DNA from: Mobilicoccus caccae | GTDB lineage: Bacteria > Actinomycetota > Actinomycetes > Actinomycetales > Dermatophilaceae | Reading direction: 5' to 3' | Assembly: GCF_030161635.1 (NCBI RefSeq) | Contig: NZ_BSUO01000001.1 | Location: 1,655,199-1,719,198 of the forward strand | Length of the DNA: 64,000 bases | Position numbers and translations under genes: made by a program | Notes under the pieces: generated by a model | Told to the model about the DNA's origin: nothing | The model's database searches: none | Seen by the model: the letters and a program-made list of their open reading frames with translations, nothing else | Shown here: piece by piece, positions 22,710 through 31,185 of the stretch | How the letters are laid out: each line of letters opens with the position of its first letter | Position numbering within the stretch: position 1 is the stretch's first letter

Positions 22710-22962
22710 ATGGATGTCGGCGTCCGCGATCTTCGCGACGGTCTCAGCCGCCACCTGGCGTCCGTGCGCGAAGGCCACACGATCACTGTCACGGATCATG
22801 GACGTCCGGTCGCACGCCTCGTGCCGGTCGGCGTCCCCACCAAGCTCGAGCAACTGATCGCCGAGGGTACGGTGACGCCGGCACGTCGTCGGCGTGGTGC
22901 TCTGCCACCGCCGATCGAGGCGGCGGGAACGGTGAGCGACCTCATCGCCGAGCAGCGTCGTG
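22710..22962 (+). CDS. Phd/YefM-type antitoxin
   Basis: Antitoxin of a type II toxin-antitoxin pair, about 84 residues. MDVGVRDLRDGLSRHLASV and HTITVTDHGRPVARLVPV form the Phd/YefM DNA-binding fold; the Arg/Pro-rich C-terminus would wrap the toxin. As read, the frame has no stop at the expected TGA overlapping the toxin start (22961) and runs on to 23072. One missing base just before 22960 would restore the usual GTGA stop-start overlap. It precedes a damaged vapC, so it may now be an orphan antitoxin. Confidence 0.75.
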
Positions 22963-23269
22963 ATCGTCTACTTCGACACCTCTGCTGTCGTTCCGGTCCT
23001 GATCGCAGAGCAGTGACGAGCACGACCGGGCATGGTCGAACTTTCTTGCGATCTGGCCCGACGTCGACGTGATGGATCTGACGGCCGATCTCGTCGTGAG
23101 TGCGGCCGACGCCGCACGATCCTCGGCGCTCCGAGGCTACGACGCCGTTCACTGTGCGACGGCTACTGCGCTCGAGGGATCGGATCTGGTGGCGGCAGCC
23201 GGCGGCGGCCGGTTGCTCGCCGCGTGGCGTTCTGCGGGTATGAACGTGGTCGACATCGACGATCAGTGA
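22960..23269 (+). pseudogene. VapC/PIN-domain toxin remnant with internal deletion
   Basis: The first 18 codons (from GTG 22960) read IVYFDTSAVVPVLIAEQ, the N-terminal PIN strand with the first catalytic Asp, then stop at 23014-23016. Another frame from about 23012 reads DEHDRAWSNFLAIWPDVDV and continues to the PIN C-terminus, with LRGYDAVHCATATAL holding a later catalytic Asp and ending at 23269. Compared with normal PIN toxins of about 135-140 residues, some 45-50 residues are absent between the parts, including the second conserved acid. The gap is too large for a sequencing slip, so the toxin is judged inactive. Confidence 0.75.
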
Positions 23270-23410
23270 CCTGTCGCCCCCTGGCAGGAACGGAGAGTCG
23301 GGAGCAGTACGTCGGGCCATGTGCGAGCGCGAAGGCTTCATAGAGGTTCAGTTCCCGGCCATGCGCGCCGACCTGTGACCCGCGGGCCACCGTGTGACAC
23401 GCTGAGACTC

Positions 23411-24408
23411 GTGGACAGGCGGACCGTGTCGATCGGGGTGGGTGGGGCAGCAGTCGTCGGAGTCGCCTTCGGCATGGCCCGGTACGCCTACGGGCTCACA
23501 CTGCCATCCGTGCGCGCGGAGTTCGGGCTCTCGGAACTCCTGTTGGGGTTGATCGCCAGCGGCACCTTCGTGGGATACCTCATCGGGTTGGTGTCCGCGC
23601 CACGACTGTCAGCGCGGCGCGGGCCTCGAGCGCCCACCACGGTGGGGGAGTGTGCGGCGTCGTGGGAGCGACGACCGTGGCGCTCGCGCCGTCGCCCTGG
23701 ATCCTCGCGGTGGGGGCGGTGCTCAGCGGCAGCGCGGCAGGCTGGGTCTGGGCTCCGTACTCCGACATCGTGAGCCGGACGGCGGCGCGGCGTCATCAAC
23801 CGGTCCTGCTTGCGGTCATCACCACCGGCACCAGCCTGGGGCTGATCGCGCTCGCCGGCGTGGCCCTGGTCGGGTTGTCCAGCTCGTGGCGAGTGACCTG
23901 GGCAGGCATCGCGAGCGCCGCCGCGTTGGCCGCCGCTGTGAACCTGCGTGCGGTACCGGCGCTGAAACCTCATGATGACGACCGAGGTCCGACGCAGACA
24001 CGCTCACCGTGGCGGCGGGCGATGGTCCCGCCCCTGGTGTACGCCGTGCTCTACTTCGCGGCCATCACGGTCTATTTCACCTACGCCAGTGAGTCGGTAC
24101 GTCTCGGCGGAAACACCGCCTCGGCCACATCGCTGTTGTTCGCTCTCATCGGTCTCGGTGGCCTGGCAGGGCTCGGCACGGCACGGATGACCCGGGCGGC
24201 CGGCACGGCGAAGGTCGGGGTCGCCAGTGTCTGGGTCGTCTCTCTTGCACTGGTGCTGCTCGGACTCGGGCGCTCCTCGATCGCGGTCATCCTCGCATCG
24301 GCAGTCCTGCTCGGGATCGGGTACATGGTGGGTTCGGCGAGGACGAGGACTGCTTGGACCGCCGCACATAGCGACCCTCTCGTGCTCACATCATCGTTTC
24401 GCCGATAA
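23411..24408 (+). pseudogene. MFS transporter, YbfB-like, frameshifted and 3'-truncated
   Basis: Major facilitator protein. VGVAFGMARYAYGLTLPSVR in helix 1 and GLIASGTFVGYLIGLVSAPRL in helix 2 are typical. The frame breaks at about 23645 in a G5 run (single missing base). The second part has about eight further helices but stops after LLGIGYMVGSA with a non-hydrophobic tail of some 20 residues. At 332 residues it lacks the last two helices of a normal 390-400 residue protein. The truncation point coincides with the 3' end of the DUF222/HNH gene on the other strand, suggesting the latter arrived by insertion. Confidence 0.72.
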
Positions 24409-25939
24409 TCGACATTATGTCATTTCGTCTGCCGTCGACATACCCCGGTGGTCGTGAGACGTAGGAATGCCCGGTGGGTGTGGTCGTCGTGACGACATGG
24501 TCTCGCTGCCCCGGGGGCCCGGTGGCCACGGCGTCGGCGCGCCACCCCGGCGCTTCCTTGGCCAGATTGCATGTCTGACACAGCCCTTGACCGTTCGTCC
24601 AGGACTCCCCGCCACCGTCGGCCACGCCGGTGACGTGGTCGACCTGACGCAGTGGCGCCCCGCACCACGGAGTTCGGCAGTGCTGGTCCCGGTAGACGAT
24701 CGCCGTGCGCAGCGCGCCGGAGAAGTGACCGCGGCGGGTGTCGATGTCCTGCACGCTGCCGTCGCGCGCCGTGAACAACCGCCGCCAGAACGCCTGCTGC
24801 TCACCGACGCTGCCCCGATCGCGCTCCTCGGCCCGGATGATCGCCCGCGCCCACGGCGCCGGGATCGGCCCGTACCCGACGAGGTGCGCCGGTTCGTCGA
24901 CAGCGCCGCCCTCACCGGCGACCTCATGTTCTCCACCATCGCGACCCGAAGCACCCATGCCACCCAGCAGCGCCTGATCGGTGATGACGATGCCGATCTC
25001 GATGTCGGGCCCGGCACTCGCCGGGTCGCGTCCGGTCAGGCGCCCCACGAACAGGTCCGCCCGGAGTTGCGCCAGTGACCGCTCATCCCCCGCGGCCTGC
25101 GCCGAACGCGCCGCTGAATCCAGCGCCGCCCAGCACGCCACCCCCTCGGCGGCCGGCACGCATCCCGTGACCTGAGCCATCACCGTCGGCACCGGACGGA
25201 TCGAGACGTACCGCTCCTGCGCCGAGCGCTCCGACGCCGCAGCGAACGCGCGCGGATCCGCCTGATAGGCCAACGCCTGCACCCGTGACCGCACCGCCCG
25301 ATCCGACAGATCCTTCAACTCCGGACCGATCACCGCATCCACGTCACGACGCACATCCGGCTCGAGCACCGCCGTGGTCCGAGCCACCATCAACGCCCGA
25401 TACTCCGTCGTCTCCCCCGACGCCAACGCCTCCAACGTAGCGGGCAACTCCGTGGTCAGCGCCGTGGCCAGACCCAGCCGGATCGCCGCCCGCGACGGCG
25501 ACTCCCGTCGTGCCAATCCCAACTGCGAGGCCACTCCGGTGCCTCGTCGATGCGCCGGAAGGCCGGCCTCGGCCTGCGCATGCCGTGTGTGCGTGTCGAC
25601 CACCACGGCCAGTCGCGCCTGCGCCGCGACGATCACCCCCGACAGCTCCTCCAGACGCCGCACCAGATCGACGGCCTCCCCCGCGCCGATGCGCCCGGCG
25701 ATCTCGGAGGTGCCGGAGCGTGCCAGTCTGCCCAGGCTGTCGCCGGCGTACTCGATGTCGGCCTGAATGCCGGGCAGCCACACTCGCCCCAACTGCTCCT
25801 CGAGGAAGGTGTCGACCCCGGCGAGGTCGGCGGCCGAAGGGCTGTCGGTGCCCTCGGCAAGACTGTCGACCTCGGCCCTGGAGCCGAGGTCGACCTCGCG
25901 CTCGAGGACCGAACCTCGGATGTCGTCGACCGTCGTCAT
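24386..25939 (-). CDS. DUF222 / HNH endonuclease (13E12 repeat family)
   Basis: A 517-residue protein with an N-terminal DUF222 region (AQARLAVVVDTHTRH and following helices) and a C-terminal HNH nuclease domain, CRTPWCGAPLRQVDHVTG, then NGQGLCQTCNLAK with zinc-type CxxC pairs. Members occur in many copies in actinobacteria and are known as 13E12 repeat proteins in M. tuberculosis, where they behave as mobile repeats and phage attachment sites. The ATG at 25939 is preferred: TAAAGT lies seven bases upstream, suggesting a leaderless transcript. Its 3' end overlaps the truncated MFS gene by 23 bases. Confidence 0.86.
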   Translation of the reverse strand: MTTVDDIRGSVLEREVDLGSRAEVDSLAEGTDSPSAADLAGVDTFLEEQLGRVWLPGIQADIEYAGDSLGRLARSGTSEIAGRIGAGEAVDLVRRLEELSGVIVAAQARLAVVVDTHTRHAQAEAGLPAHRRGTGVASQLGLARRESPSRAAIRLGLATALTTELPATLEALASGETTEYRALMVARTTAVLEPDVRRDVDAVIGPELKDLSDRAVRSRVQALAYQADPRAFAAASERSAQERYVSIRPVPTVMAQVTGCVPAAEGVACWAALDSAARSAQAAGDERSLAQLRADLFVGRLTGRDPASAGPDIEIGIVITDQALLGGMGASGRDGGEHEVAGEGGAVDEPAHLVGYGPIPAPWARAIIRAEERDRGSVGEQQAFWRRLFTARDGSVQDIDTRRGHFSGALRTAIVYRDQHCRTPWCGAPLRQVDHVTGVADGGGESWTNGQGLCQTCNLAKEAPGWRADAVATGPPGQRDHVVTTTTPTGHSYVSRPPGYVDGRRNDIMSIIGETMM

Positions 25940-25946
25940 GACCCAC

Positions 25947-25952
25947 ACTTTA
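25947..25952 (-). promoter_or_regulatory. -10 element (TAAAGT), leaderless DUF222/HNH gene
   Basis: TAAAGT on the minus strand lies seven bases before the ATG at 25939 with no Shine-Dalgarno sequence. Confidence 0.45.
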
Positions 25953-26008
25953 CCCGATCACCAGTTCGACCACAATGGTTGTCAACAGCTGTAACAAGTG
26001 ACACCATG

Positions 26009-26039
26009 ACGAGACACATGATCGACGAGACACATGATC
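26009..26039. repeat. Tandem 15-bp direct repeat
   Basis: ACGAGACACATGATC occurs at 26009-26023 and 26025-26039, one base apart. It lies between the 5' side of the DUF222/HNH gene and the 3' end of the phosphotransferase-like gene (stop at 26056). It could mark an insertion boundary or be a slippage product. Confidence 0.7.
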
Positions 26040-26055
26040 AGAGGAGCGAGGGCGC

Positions 26056-28572
26056 TCACTCGACGCGCATGATCTCCCCACTCGACCCGTGCACGGTGAT
26101 GACCTCGCCGGTCCGCAGCCGTTCGGTCGCGCGACCCACCCCGACCACCGCGGGCAACCCGTACTCGCGGGCGACGACCGATCCGTGGGTCATCAATCCA
26201 CCGACCTCGGTCACGAGCCCCCCGGCCGTGAGGAACAGCGGGGTCCACGCGGGGTCGGTGCCGCGGCAGACGAGGATCTCCCCGGGCAGCAATCCTGCAG
26301 ACGCCGGATCGTCGACGACCCGCACGGCCGCCGTGACGACTCCGGGCGAGACCCCGGTGCCGACGAGGTCCGCGTCGCCGCTCCCCGGAGCCGAGGAGAA
26401 GGCCCGCCCGTCCCCCAGCAACACGACCGGCAGCTGCCCTCGCCGGCCCTCCCGTTCCCGCGCCGCACGACGCTCCCCCACCAGGCCGCGGTGATCGACG
26501 TCGAACGCCGTCCGCAGCTCGTCCACGCGCAGGAAGAACACGTCGTCGGCCGCGTCCAGTCGCCCGGCCGCGACGAGGTCGGCGCCGGACTCCGCCAGGG
26601 CCGTGCGCACCAGACCCAAGGTGCGGACCAGCGTGAACTTCGGCGTCTCACGCAGCCCGAACAGGCCACGCAGGCGCCCCGCCAGAAACCGGATCTGCGC
26701 CGCCCGGACCGGCGAGGACGCCGCCGCCAGCCGCTCGATCGCCTCCGCCGCAGCACGACGCCCCTGCTCGTAGGACGCCGCGTGGTCGACGTCGCCCAGA
26801 TAGGTCTGCACGGTGCGCACGACCTGCTCCGGGTGCTCACGCCAGCGGGGTGCGCCGACGTCGATCTCGGCCACGCCGCGCATGCCGTAGCGATCGAGGA
26901 ACTCCCCCAACACCGCGGTGACGACCGCAGGCAGCTCGCCCGCACGATAGGCGGCGGCGCGCTCGCCGGGTTCGCCGGTCATCGCCCGCACCGACTCCGG
27001 ATCACCGGCGATCCGCCGGGAAGCGGCGTAGAGCGCGAGGTCCATCTCGGTGGTGACGTTGTCCGGCAGCGAACGGAGGACCGTCAGCGCGAGGGCATCG
27101 GCATCCACCAGGCCGGTCCGCGCGGCGAGGGCCCGCAGCCGCACGAGCATGAGCACGCTCGGGCCCATGACCGGCAGGAACTCCGAGAACATCACGGCCA
27201 GGGCCCGCGACATGCGTCCCTCGACGACGTCCAGTCGAGCACGGAGACGATCGGCCGGGTCGGACACGGCACCCGCCGCAGCGAAGTCCTCTCGCACGGC
27301 CGCGACGTAGTCCTCGACGACGGCGAGGAAGCGGGCGCGCGCGGCCTCGGGGTCACGCAGGTTGCGCCCGATCCGAGGCAGCCGCGGCAGCACGGCCCCC
27401 GCGGCCGACCGCCCGACCCCGACCAGCGACGACCGTTCGCGCCGTGGCGCATAGGCCGGTTCGTCCGCCAGCGTGCGCACGATCGTGGCGGCCACCGGAT
27501 CCCCGATGGGCAGGATCCGCAGCACCAACCGGCGCGCCGGGCCGGTGAGCAGACGGTCGACCCGGACCCAGAGTCGCTCCCCCGCCGCCTGGACGAACGG
27601 GTTGGTCCGGTGGTCCACCGTGTGCCCGAACACCGTCGCCGCACCGGCCGCGAAGATCGTCAGGATCTCGCGCCCCAGCGGCGTGAGGGGCGCGAGCACC
27701 CCTTGGATCGCACCCACACTGATGTAGACGGCCTCGCGGGGGCCCTCCGGAGTCGGGTAGAGGCTGGTGATCGCCCGCGACTGGACGATCTGCAGCTCGT
27801 CACCGACACAGGTGAACTCGATGTCCTGCGGGGCGCCGAAGTCCGTCGCCACGCGCCGGCACAGCCGGACGAGCGCGAGCAGCTGCGCCTCGCTCAACAC
27901 CGGCGCCTCCCCCTGCACCGCGCGTTCGACGACGACCGGCCCCTCCACCTCGTAGTGGTCGGGAGTGACCTGCCCGGAGACCAGCGCCTCCCCCAGGCCC
28001 CGGACCGCATCGACGACGACCCGATCGCGACGTCCGGTCAGCGGATCGGCGGTGAACACCACGCCCGACGCCTCCGCGGCAACCTGCTCCTGAATCACGA
28101 CGGCGAGGCCGAGGCCCTCGAGGGGGACGTCGTTGCGCGCCCGGTAGGTGATCGCCCGCTCGGTCCACAGGCTCGACCAGCACTCGATGACCTTCTCGAG
28201 GATCTGATCGATGCCGGCGACCTCGAGGAACGTGTCCTGCTGCCCGGCGAACGATGCCTCGGGCAGGTCCTCGGCGGTGGCCGAGCTGCGCACCGCCACC
28301 GGCGCCGCGGCGAGGTCACCCACCACGTCGGTGAGGCGCGCCCGCTGCTCCCCCGACATCGGACGCCGGAACGCCTGCCGGATGAGGGCCGAGGCGGCCG
28401 CCGCACCGCCGGCCCCGAGCGCCTCCGTGATCACCGCGTCCAGCCCGTGGACACGGACGAACTCGTGGTACTCCTCCACGGGGACGACGACGAAGGGCGG
28501 AACGGGAACACCCGCGTCGCGCAGCCGGATCAGATTTGCACCCTTACCGCCGACGTCGGCCGAACCCGTCAT
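26056..28572 (-). CDS. Rifamycin-phosphotransferase-like PEP-utilising protein
   Basis: An 838-residue dikinase-type enzyme. Residues 1-300 form the ATP-grasp domain (DVGGKGANLIRLRDAGVPVP, VRSSATAEDLPEASFAGQQD, GVVFTADPLTGRRDRVVVDA, DIEFTC). About 330-730 is a variable helical domain. The C-terminal 90 residues are the phosphohistidine swivelling domain, with the His in GGLMTHGSVVAREYGLPAVV. It ends there, without the PEP-binding barrel of PEP synthase. That domain order and length match rifamycin phosphotransferases, which inactivate rifamycins using ATP. The substrate is inferred; a PEP-synthase-like paralogue of other function is possible. No canonical rifamycin-associated element was seen upstream. 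Confidence 0.8.
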   Translation of the reverse strand: MTGSADVGGKGANLIRLRDAGVPVPPFVVVPVEEYHEFVRVHGLDAVITEALGAGGAAAASALIRQAFRRPMSGEQRARLTDVVGDLAAAPVAVRSSATAEDLPEASFAGQQDTFLEVAGIDQILEKVIECWSSLWTERAITYRARNDVPLEGLGLAVVIQEQVAAEASGVVFTADPLTGRRDRVVVDAVRGLGEALVSGQVTPDHYEVEGPVVVERAVQGEAPVLSEAQLLALVRLCRRVATDFGAPQDIEFTCVGDELQIVQSRAITSLYPTPEGPREAVYISVGAIQGVLAPLTPLGREILTIFAAGAATVFGHTVDHRTNPFVQAAGERLWVRVDRLLTGPARRLVLRILPIGDPVAATIVRTLADEPAYAPRRERSSLVGVGRSAAGAVLPRLPRIGRNLRDPEAARARFLAVVEDYVAAVREDFAAAGAVSDPADRLRARLDVVEGRMSRALAVMFSEFLPVMGPSVLMLVRLRALAARTGLVDADALALTVLRSLPDNVTTEMDLALYAASRRIAGDPESVRAMTGEPGERAAAYRAGELPAVVTAVLGEFLDRYGMRGVAEIDVGAPRWREHPEQVVRTVQTYLGDVDHAASYEQGRRAAAEAIERLAAASSPVRAAQIRFLAGRLRGLFGLRETPKFTLVRTLGLVRTALAESGADLVAAGRLDAADDVFFLRVDELRTAFDVDHRGLVGERRAAREREGRRGQLPVVLLGDGRAFSSAPGSGDADLVGTGVSPGVVTAAVRVVDDPASAGLLPGEILVCRGTDPAWTPLFLTAGGLVTEVGGLMTHGSVVAREYGLPAVVGVGRATERLRTGEVITVHGSSGEIMRVE

Positions 28573-28608
28573 CGCCGCTCACCTCACCCGTAGATCGTCG
28601 AGACGTTG

Positions 28609-28640
28609 TTCCACAACTGTAGAACTCTTCCCTTGTGGAA
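28609..28640. promoter_or_regulatory. Inverted repeat upstream of the phosphotransferase-like gene
   Basis: TTCCACAA (28609-28616) and TTGTGGAA (28633-28640) are exact inverted repeats 16 bases apart. GTTGTTCCACAAC at the left is itself a smaller palindrome. The site lies 37-68 bases upstream of the start at 28572, a position suited to an operator. The regulator is unknown. Confidence 0.5.
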
Positions 28641-28665
28641 GACAGGGGCGTGCGACGGCCCCGCG

Positions 28666-29346
28666 TCAGTCGTCGGCCCCGGACCTGGCCAGGTCGGCCA
28701 GCACCGAGTCATCGAGGTGCGCCAGCAGATCGGCCGGGTCGCGCCACACCTCCACCGCCCCGGCGTCCCGAAGGGCCGCCTCACCGATCCCTCCGCAGGT
28801 CAGTGCGATGCATCGGATCCCCGCGCGCGCGGCCGCCTGCACGTCCCAGACCGTGTCGCCGATCGCGACGGTCCGGTCCGGATCGAGGTCGGAGGTGTCC
28901 ATCGCCACCTGCATGAGGTCGGGTGCCGGCTTGGCGCTGTCGACGTCCGAGGACGTGGACGCGGCCTCCACGATGTCGTCCTCGATCCCGATCGCCGGGA
29001 GCATCCAGTCGAGATCCTTCTCCTTGCCGCTGGTCGCGATGACGACCAGCAGCCCCAGTCCGTGACAGGCCCGCATGAGGTCGGCGGCGCGAGGAAAGGC
29101 ACGCACGTCGTCCTGGAAGGCCTCGTACTCCTGAGAATGGGCGTCGGTGACCGCCTCGTCCTGGCCGCCGGTCACATGCTCGACCAGTCCCGCGCTCGCG
29201 ATGCCGATGGCGCCGTGAACATGCTCCATCGTCACCTCGTCGTACCCGTGGGACCGCAGGGCGCGTGTCCATGCCACGGTGTGCAGGTAATTCGTGTCGA
29301 GCAGGGTTCCGTCCACGTCGAACACCACTCCCGGTTTTCCGGCCAT
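28666..29346 (-). CDS. HAD-superfamily phosphatase, phosphoglycolate-phosphatase-like
   Basis: A 226-residue haloacid-dehalogenase hydrolase of the beta-phosphoglucomutase/Gph subgroup. Motif I is VFDVDGTLLDTNYLH (nucleophile Asp), motif II VVIATSGKEKD, motif III SAKPAPDLM and motif IV VAIGDTVWDVQAA. The cap domain sits between motifs I and II. The substrate is unknown. GGAGGAG lies directly before the ATG at 29346. It is upstream of the phosphotransferase-like gene on the same strand, with an operator-like repeat between them. Confidence 0.86.
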   Translation of the reverse strand: MAGKPGVVFDVDGTLLDTNYLHTVAWTRALRSHGYDEVTMEHVHGAIGIASAGLVEHVTGGQDEAVTDAHSQEYEAFQDDVRAFPRAADLMRACHGLGLLVVIATSGKEKDLDWMLPAIGIEDDIVEAASTSSDVDSAKPAPDLMQVAMDTSDLDPDRTVAIGDTVWDVQAAARAGIRCIALTCGGIGEAALRDAGAVEVWRDPADLLAHLDDSVLADLARSGADD

Positions 29347-29490
29347 GATCTCCTCCTTCGATATCTCTGCCTCCCCGGTGCCCCGTTCCGCCCACGGCCA
29401 CACCCACGCACGACCCGTCGGCACCGAGGAACGCTCCCCCACCGCAGTTCGTTGACGAGTCAAGCAGACTGCGCCGAGGTGGGAGGACGC

Positions 29491-30354
29491 GTGCCGGAGG
29501 ACGCCGAGCGATTCACTCGACGAGCGCTCCTGACGACGGGAGCCGTGGCCGCCCTCGGCGGTGCGGTCTGGTTCGCCGCCGACCGCGGCATCCACATCGG
29601 GGACGTCGTCGACGATCTCAGCGAGGGCCTCGACGGCCTCGAGCGACCGCAGCCGGGCGCGAGCGTGACGCCGGTTCCCGCCTCCGATCTCACGGCCTAC
29701 GACCGGATCGCCGGATCGCGCCTGCATTACGAGGCCTCCGGCGCCCCGAGCAGCTTTCGGATGGGATCGGGATTCGCCGAGAAGCTCGACGCCTCGCTGA
29801 CCTCGCACTGGCAGGCCACCCGGTGGGGTGTGCCGAGCCAGGTGTGGTCCTACGGCACGTGGGTGGATCTCGACGCCCGTCCGCGCCCCTCCTGGCACCA
29901 CGAGGGCAGGGCCTTCGACCTCACGTCGGTCCGCACGAGTGACGACGACGTGCTCGTGAGCTGTCGCTACGACCGCTGGGGCGGCACCTCCGGCCCGGAA
30001 CGCGCCGACCACGAGCGTGAGTACTGGCGTCTCGCCGCGACGCTGCTGCGCGATTTCGGCACCGTCCTCACCTATCTGTTCGACGAGGCCCACCACGATC
30101 ACATCCATGTCGACGACGGCCGAACCCCCGAGGGCCGCAGCGAGTTCCGGCGCACGCGCACCCAGGTCCACGGCGTCCAGGCGATCTGCACCCATGTGTG
30201 GGGTGTGGACGTGCCGATCACGGGCAGGTGGGATGCCCGGACACGGGAGGCGACCACCGGCGTCCTCGCCGACCTCGGTGTCGGCGGTCGTCTGACGCAG
30301 GGTCAGAAGCAGTGGCACGCCTTTCTCGGCGCCGCCGCGGGGTATTCACCCTGA
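29491..30354 (+). CDS. Tat-exported metallopeptidase-like (extensin/M15-like) protein
   Basis: A 287-residue protein with a twin-arginine type signal (FTRRALLTTGAVAALGG). The central domain has a metal-site pattern, SWHHEGRAFDLTSV and HHDHIHVDDG, like the His/Asp ligands of M15-type peptidases and the extensin-like C-terminal family. It could cleave or bind peptidoglycan, but this is inference. The C-terminal 60 residues have no recognisable motif. The start is GTG at 29491 with GGGAGGA upstream. Confidence 0.7.
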   Translation: MPEDAERFTRRALLTTGAVAALGGAVWFAADRGIHIGDVVDDLSEGLDGLERPQPGASVTPVPASDLTAYDRIAGSRLHYEASGAPSSFRMGSGFAEKLDASLTSHWQATRWGVPSQVWSYGTWVDLDARPRPSWHHEGRAFDLTSVRTSDDDVLVSCRYDRWGGTSGPERADHEREYWRLAATLLRDFGTVLTYLFDEAHHDHIHVDDGRTPEGRSEFRRTRTQVHGVQAICTHVWGVDVPITGRWDARTREATTGVLADLGVGGRLTQGQKQWHAFLGAAAGYSP

Positions 30355-30464
30355 GCCGCTCCGGGTCCGGCCAGGGATCTCCCCGATGGCGACCGGTCGC
30401 ACGGGCCGGTTGACTGGGGCAGGTCGGGCCGATCAGCGGCCCCCATCCATCACGGAGATCAGCC

Positions 30465-30653
30465 ATGAATCAGGGACTCGTCCGCACCAACCGCACCGAC
30501 CGTGTCATCGCGGGCGTCTGTGGCGGCCTGGCTCGACGTTTCGGCGTCGACTCCAAGCTGGTCCGGATCCTGTTCGTCGTGTCGTGCCTGCTGCCCGGGC
30601 CGCAGTTCCTCATCTACGCGGCCCTGTGGATCATCATGTCCTCGGAGGGCTGA
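30465..30653 (+). CDS. PspC domain protein
   Basis: A 62-residue PspC family membrane protein. LVRTNRTDRVIAGVCGGLAR is the conserved PspC N-terminus, followed by one hydrophobic helix (LVRILFVVSCLLPGPQFLIY). Members respond to envelope stress in some bacteria. GGAG lies upstream. Small unrelated membrane genes follow on the opposite strand. Confidence 0.87.
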   Translation: MNQGLVRTNRTDRVIAGVCGGLARRFGVDSKLVRILFVVSCLLPGPQFLIYAALWIIMSSEG

Positions 30654-30658
30654 ACCCC

Positions 30659-30876
30659 TCAGGCACGCGTCGGCGGCCGACGCGCCGCGGTGATCAGCGA
30701 AGCGACGAACAGCACGCCGATCACGACCGCTCCGACCCACATCCAGGTCTGCAGCGCTCCCCGGTCAGCCCGACCGAGTCGCCGAAGGCGACGCCCAGGC
30801 CGTAGACGACGGCGAGCACGCCGGTGAGCATCGTCACCGGCGAGCGCGTCCACCGCTGCACGACATCGGTATCCAT
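30659..30876 (-). CDS. Small two-helix membrane protein, one frameshift
   Basis: The reading starts MDTDVVQRWTRSPVTMLTGV and forms a first hydrophobic helix. A frame break near 30755 (GGGG) follows; one added base gives GGALQTWMWVGAVVIGVLF, a second helix, and a basic tail RRPPTRA. Corrected length is 72 residues. The family is not recognised. It lies 15 bases downstream of another small membrane gene with similar architecture (LAVVYGLGVAFG versus LAVLYGLLVAFG), so the two may be diverged duplicates. Confidence 0.62.
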
Positions 30877-30891
30877 GTCAGATCACACCCA

Positions 30892-31059
30892 TCAGGGGAG
30901 GAACACGAGGACGACCAGCAGCCCGAGCAGCACGATCGCTCCCCCGTTGACGACCATGTTGCGTGTCGACAGCGACACTCGTTGCAGGCCGAAGGCCACG
31001 AGCAACCCGTACAGCACGGCCAACGCCCCGACGATCATCCCGCCCTGTTGCCAGTCCAT
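30892..31059 (-). CDS. Small two-helix membrane protein (55 aa)
   Basis: A 55-residue protein beginning MDWQQGGMIVGALAVLYG with a second helix VNGGAIVLLGLLVVLVFLP at the C-terminus. It is too short for most gene callers. Support comes from the clean two-helix pattern, the TAGGTT hexamer seven bases before the ATG (leaderless promoter) and the related neighbour downstream. Function unknown. Confidence 0.62.
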   Translation of the reverse strand: MDWQQGGMIVGALAVLYGLLVAFGLQRVSLSTRNMVVNGGAIVLLGLLVVLVFLP

Positions 31060-31066
31060 GGCGGCC

Positions 31067-31072
31067 AACCTA
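31067..31072 (-). promoter_or_regulatory. -10 element (TAGGTT), leaderless small membrane gene
   Basis: TAGGTT on the minus strand is seven bases before the ATG at 31059 and fits TANNNT. Confidence 0.5.
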
Positions 31073-31185
31073 GAGGCGAGAGTCGAGACCCGCCCCGGTC
31101 TCCGAGACCGTTCGCCGGATGTTCATGTCGGCGGGCCACCGCGTCGGAGTTGCTCGGCACGGTCACAACGCCCAGGCTTGGCATC

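Noticed and set aside
26009-26039. Start of a CRISPR array
   Set aside because: Only two 15-base units with a one-base gap; there are no spacers and no cas genes anywhere in the window.
26089-28593. Long plus-strand frame opposite the phosphotransferase-like gene (834 codons)
   Set aside because: Same reason: Arg/Asp/Gln-rich translation without domains, and a perfect conserved protein on the other strand.
28573-28665. Rifamycin-associated element upstream of the phosphotransferase-like gene
   Set aside because: The known 19-bp GC-rich inverted repeat was not found; only the different TTCCACAA/TTGTGGAA pair is present.
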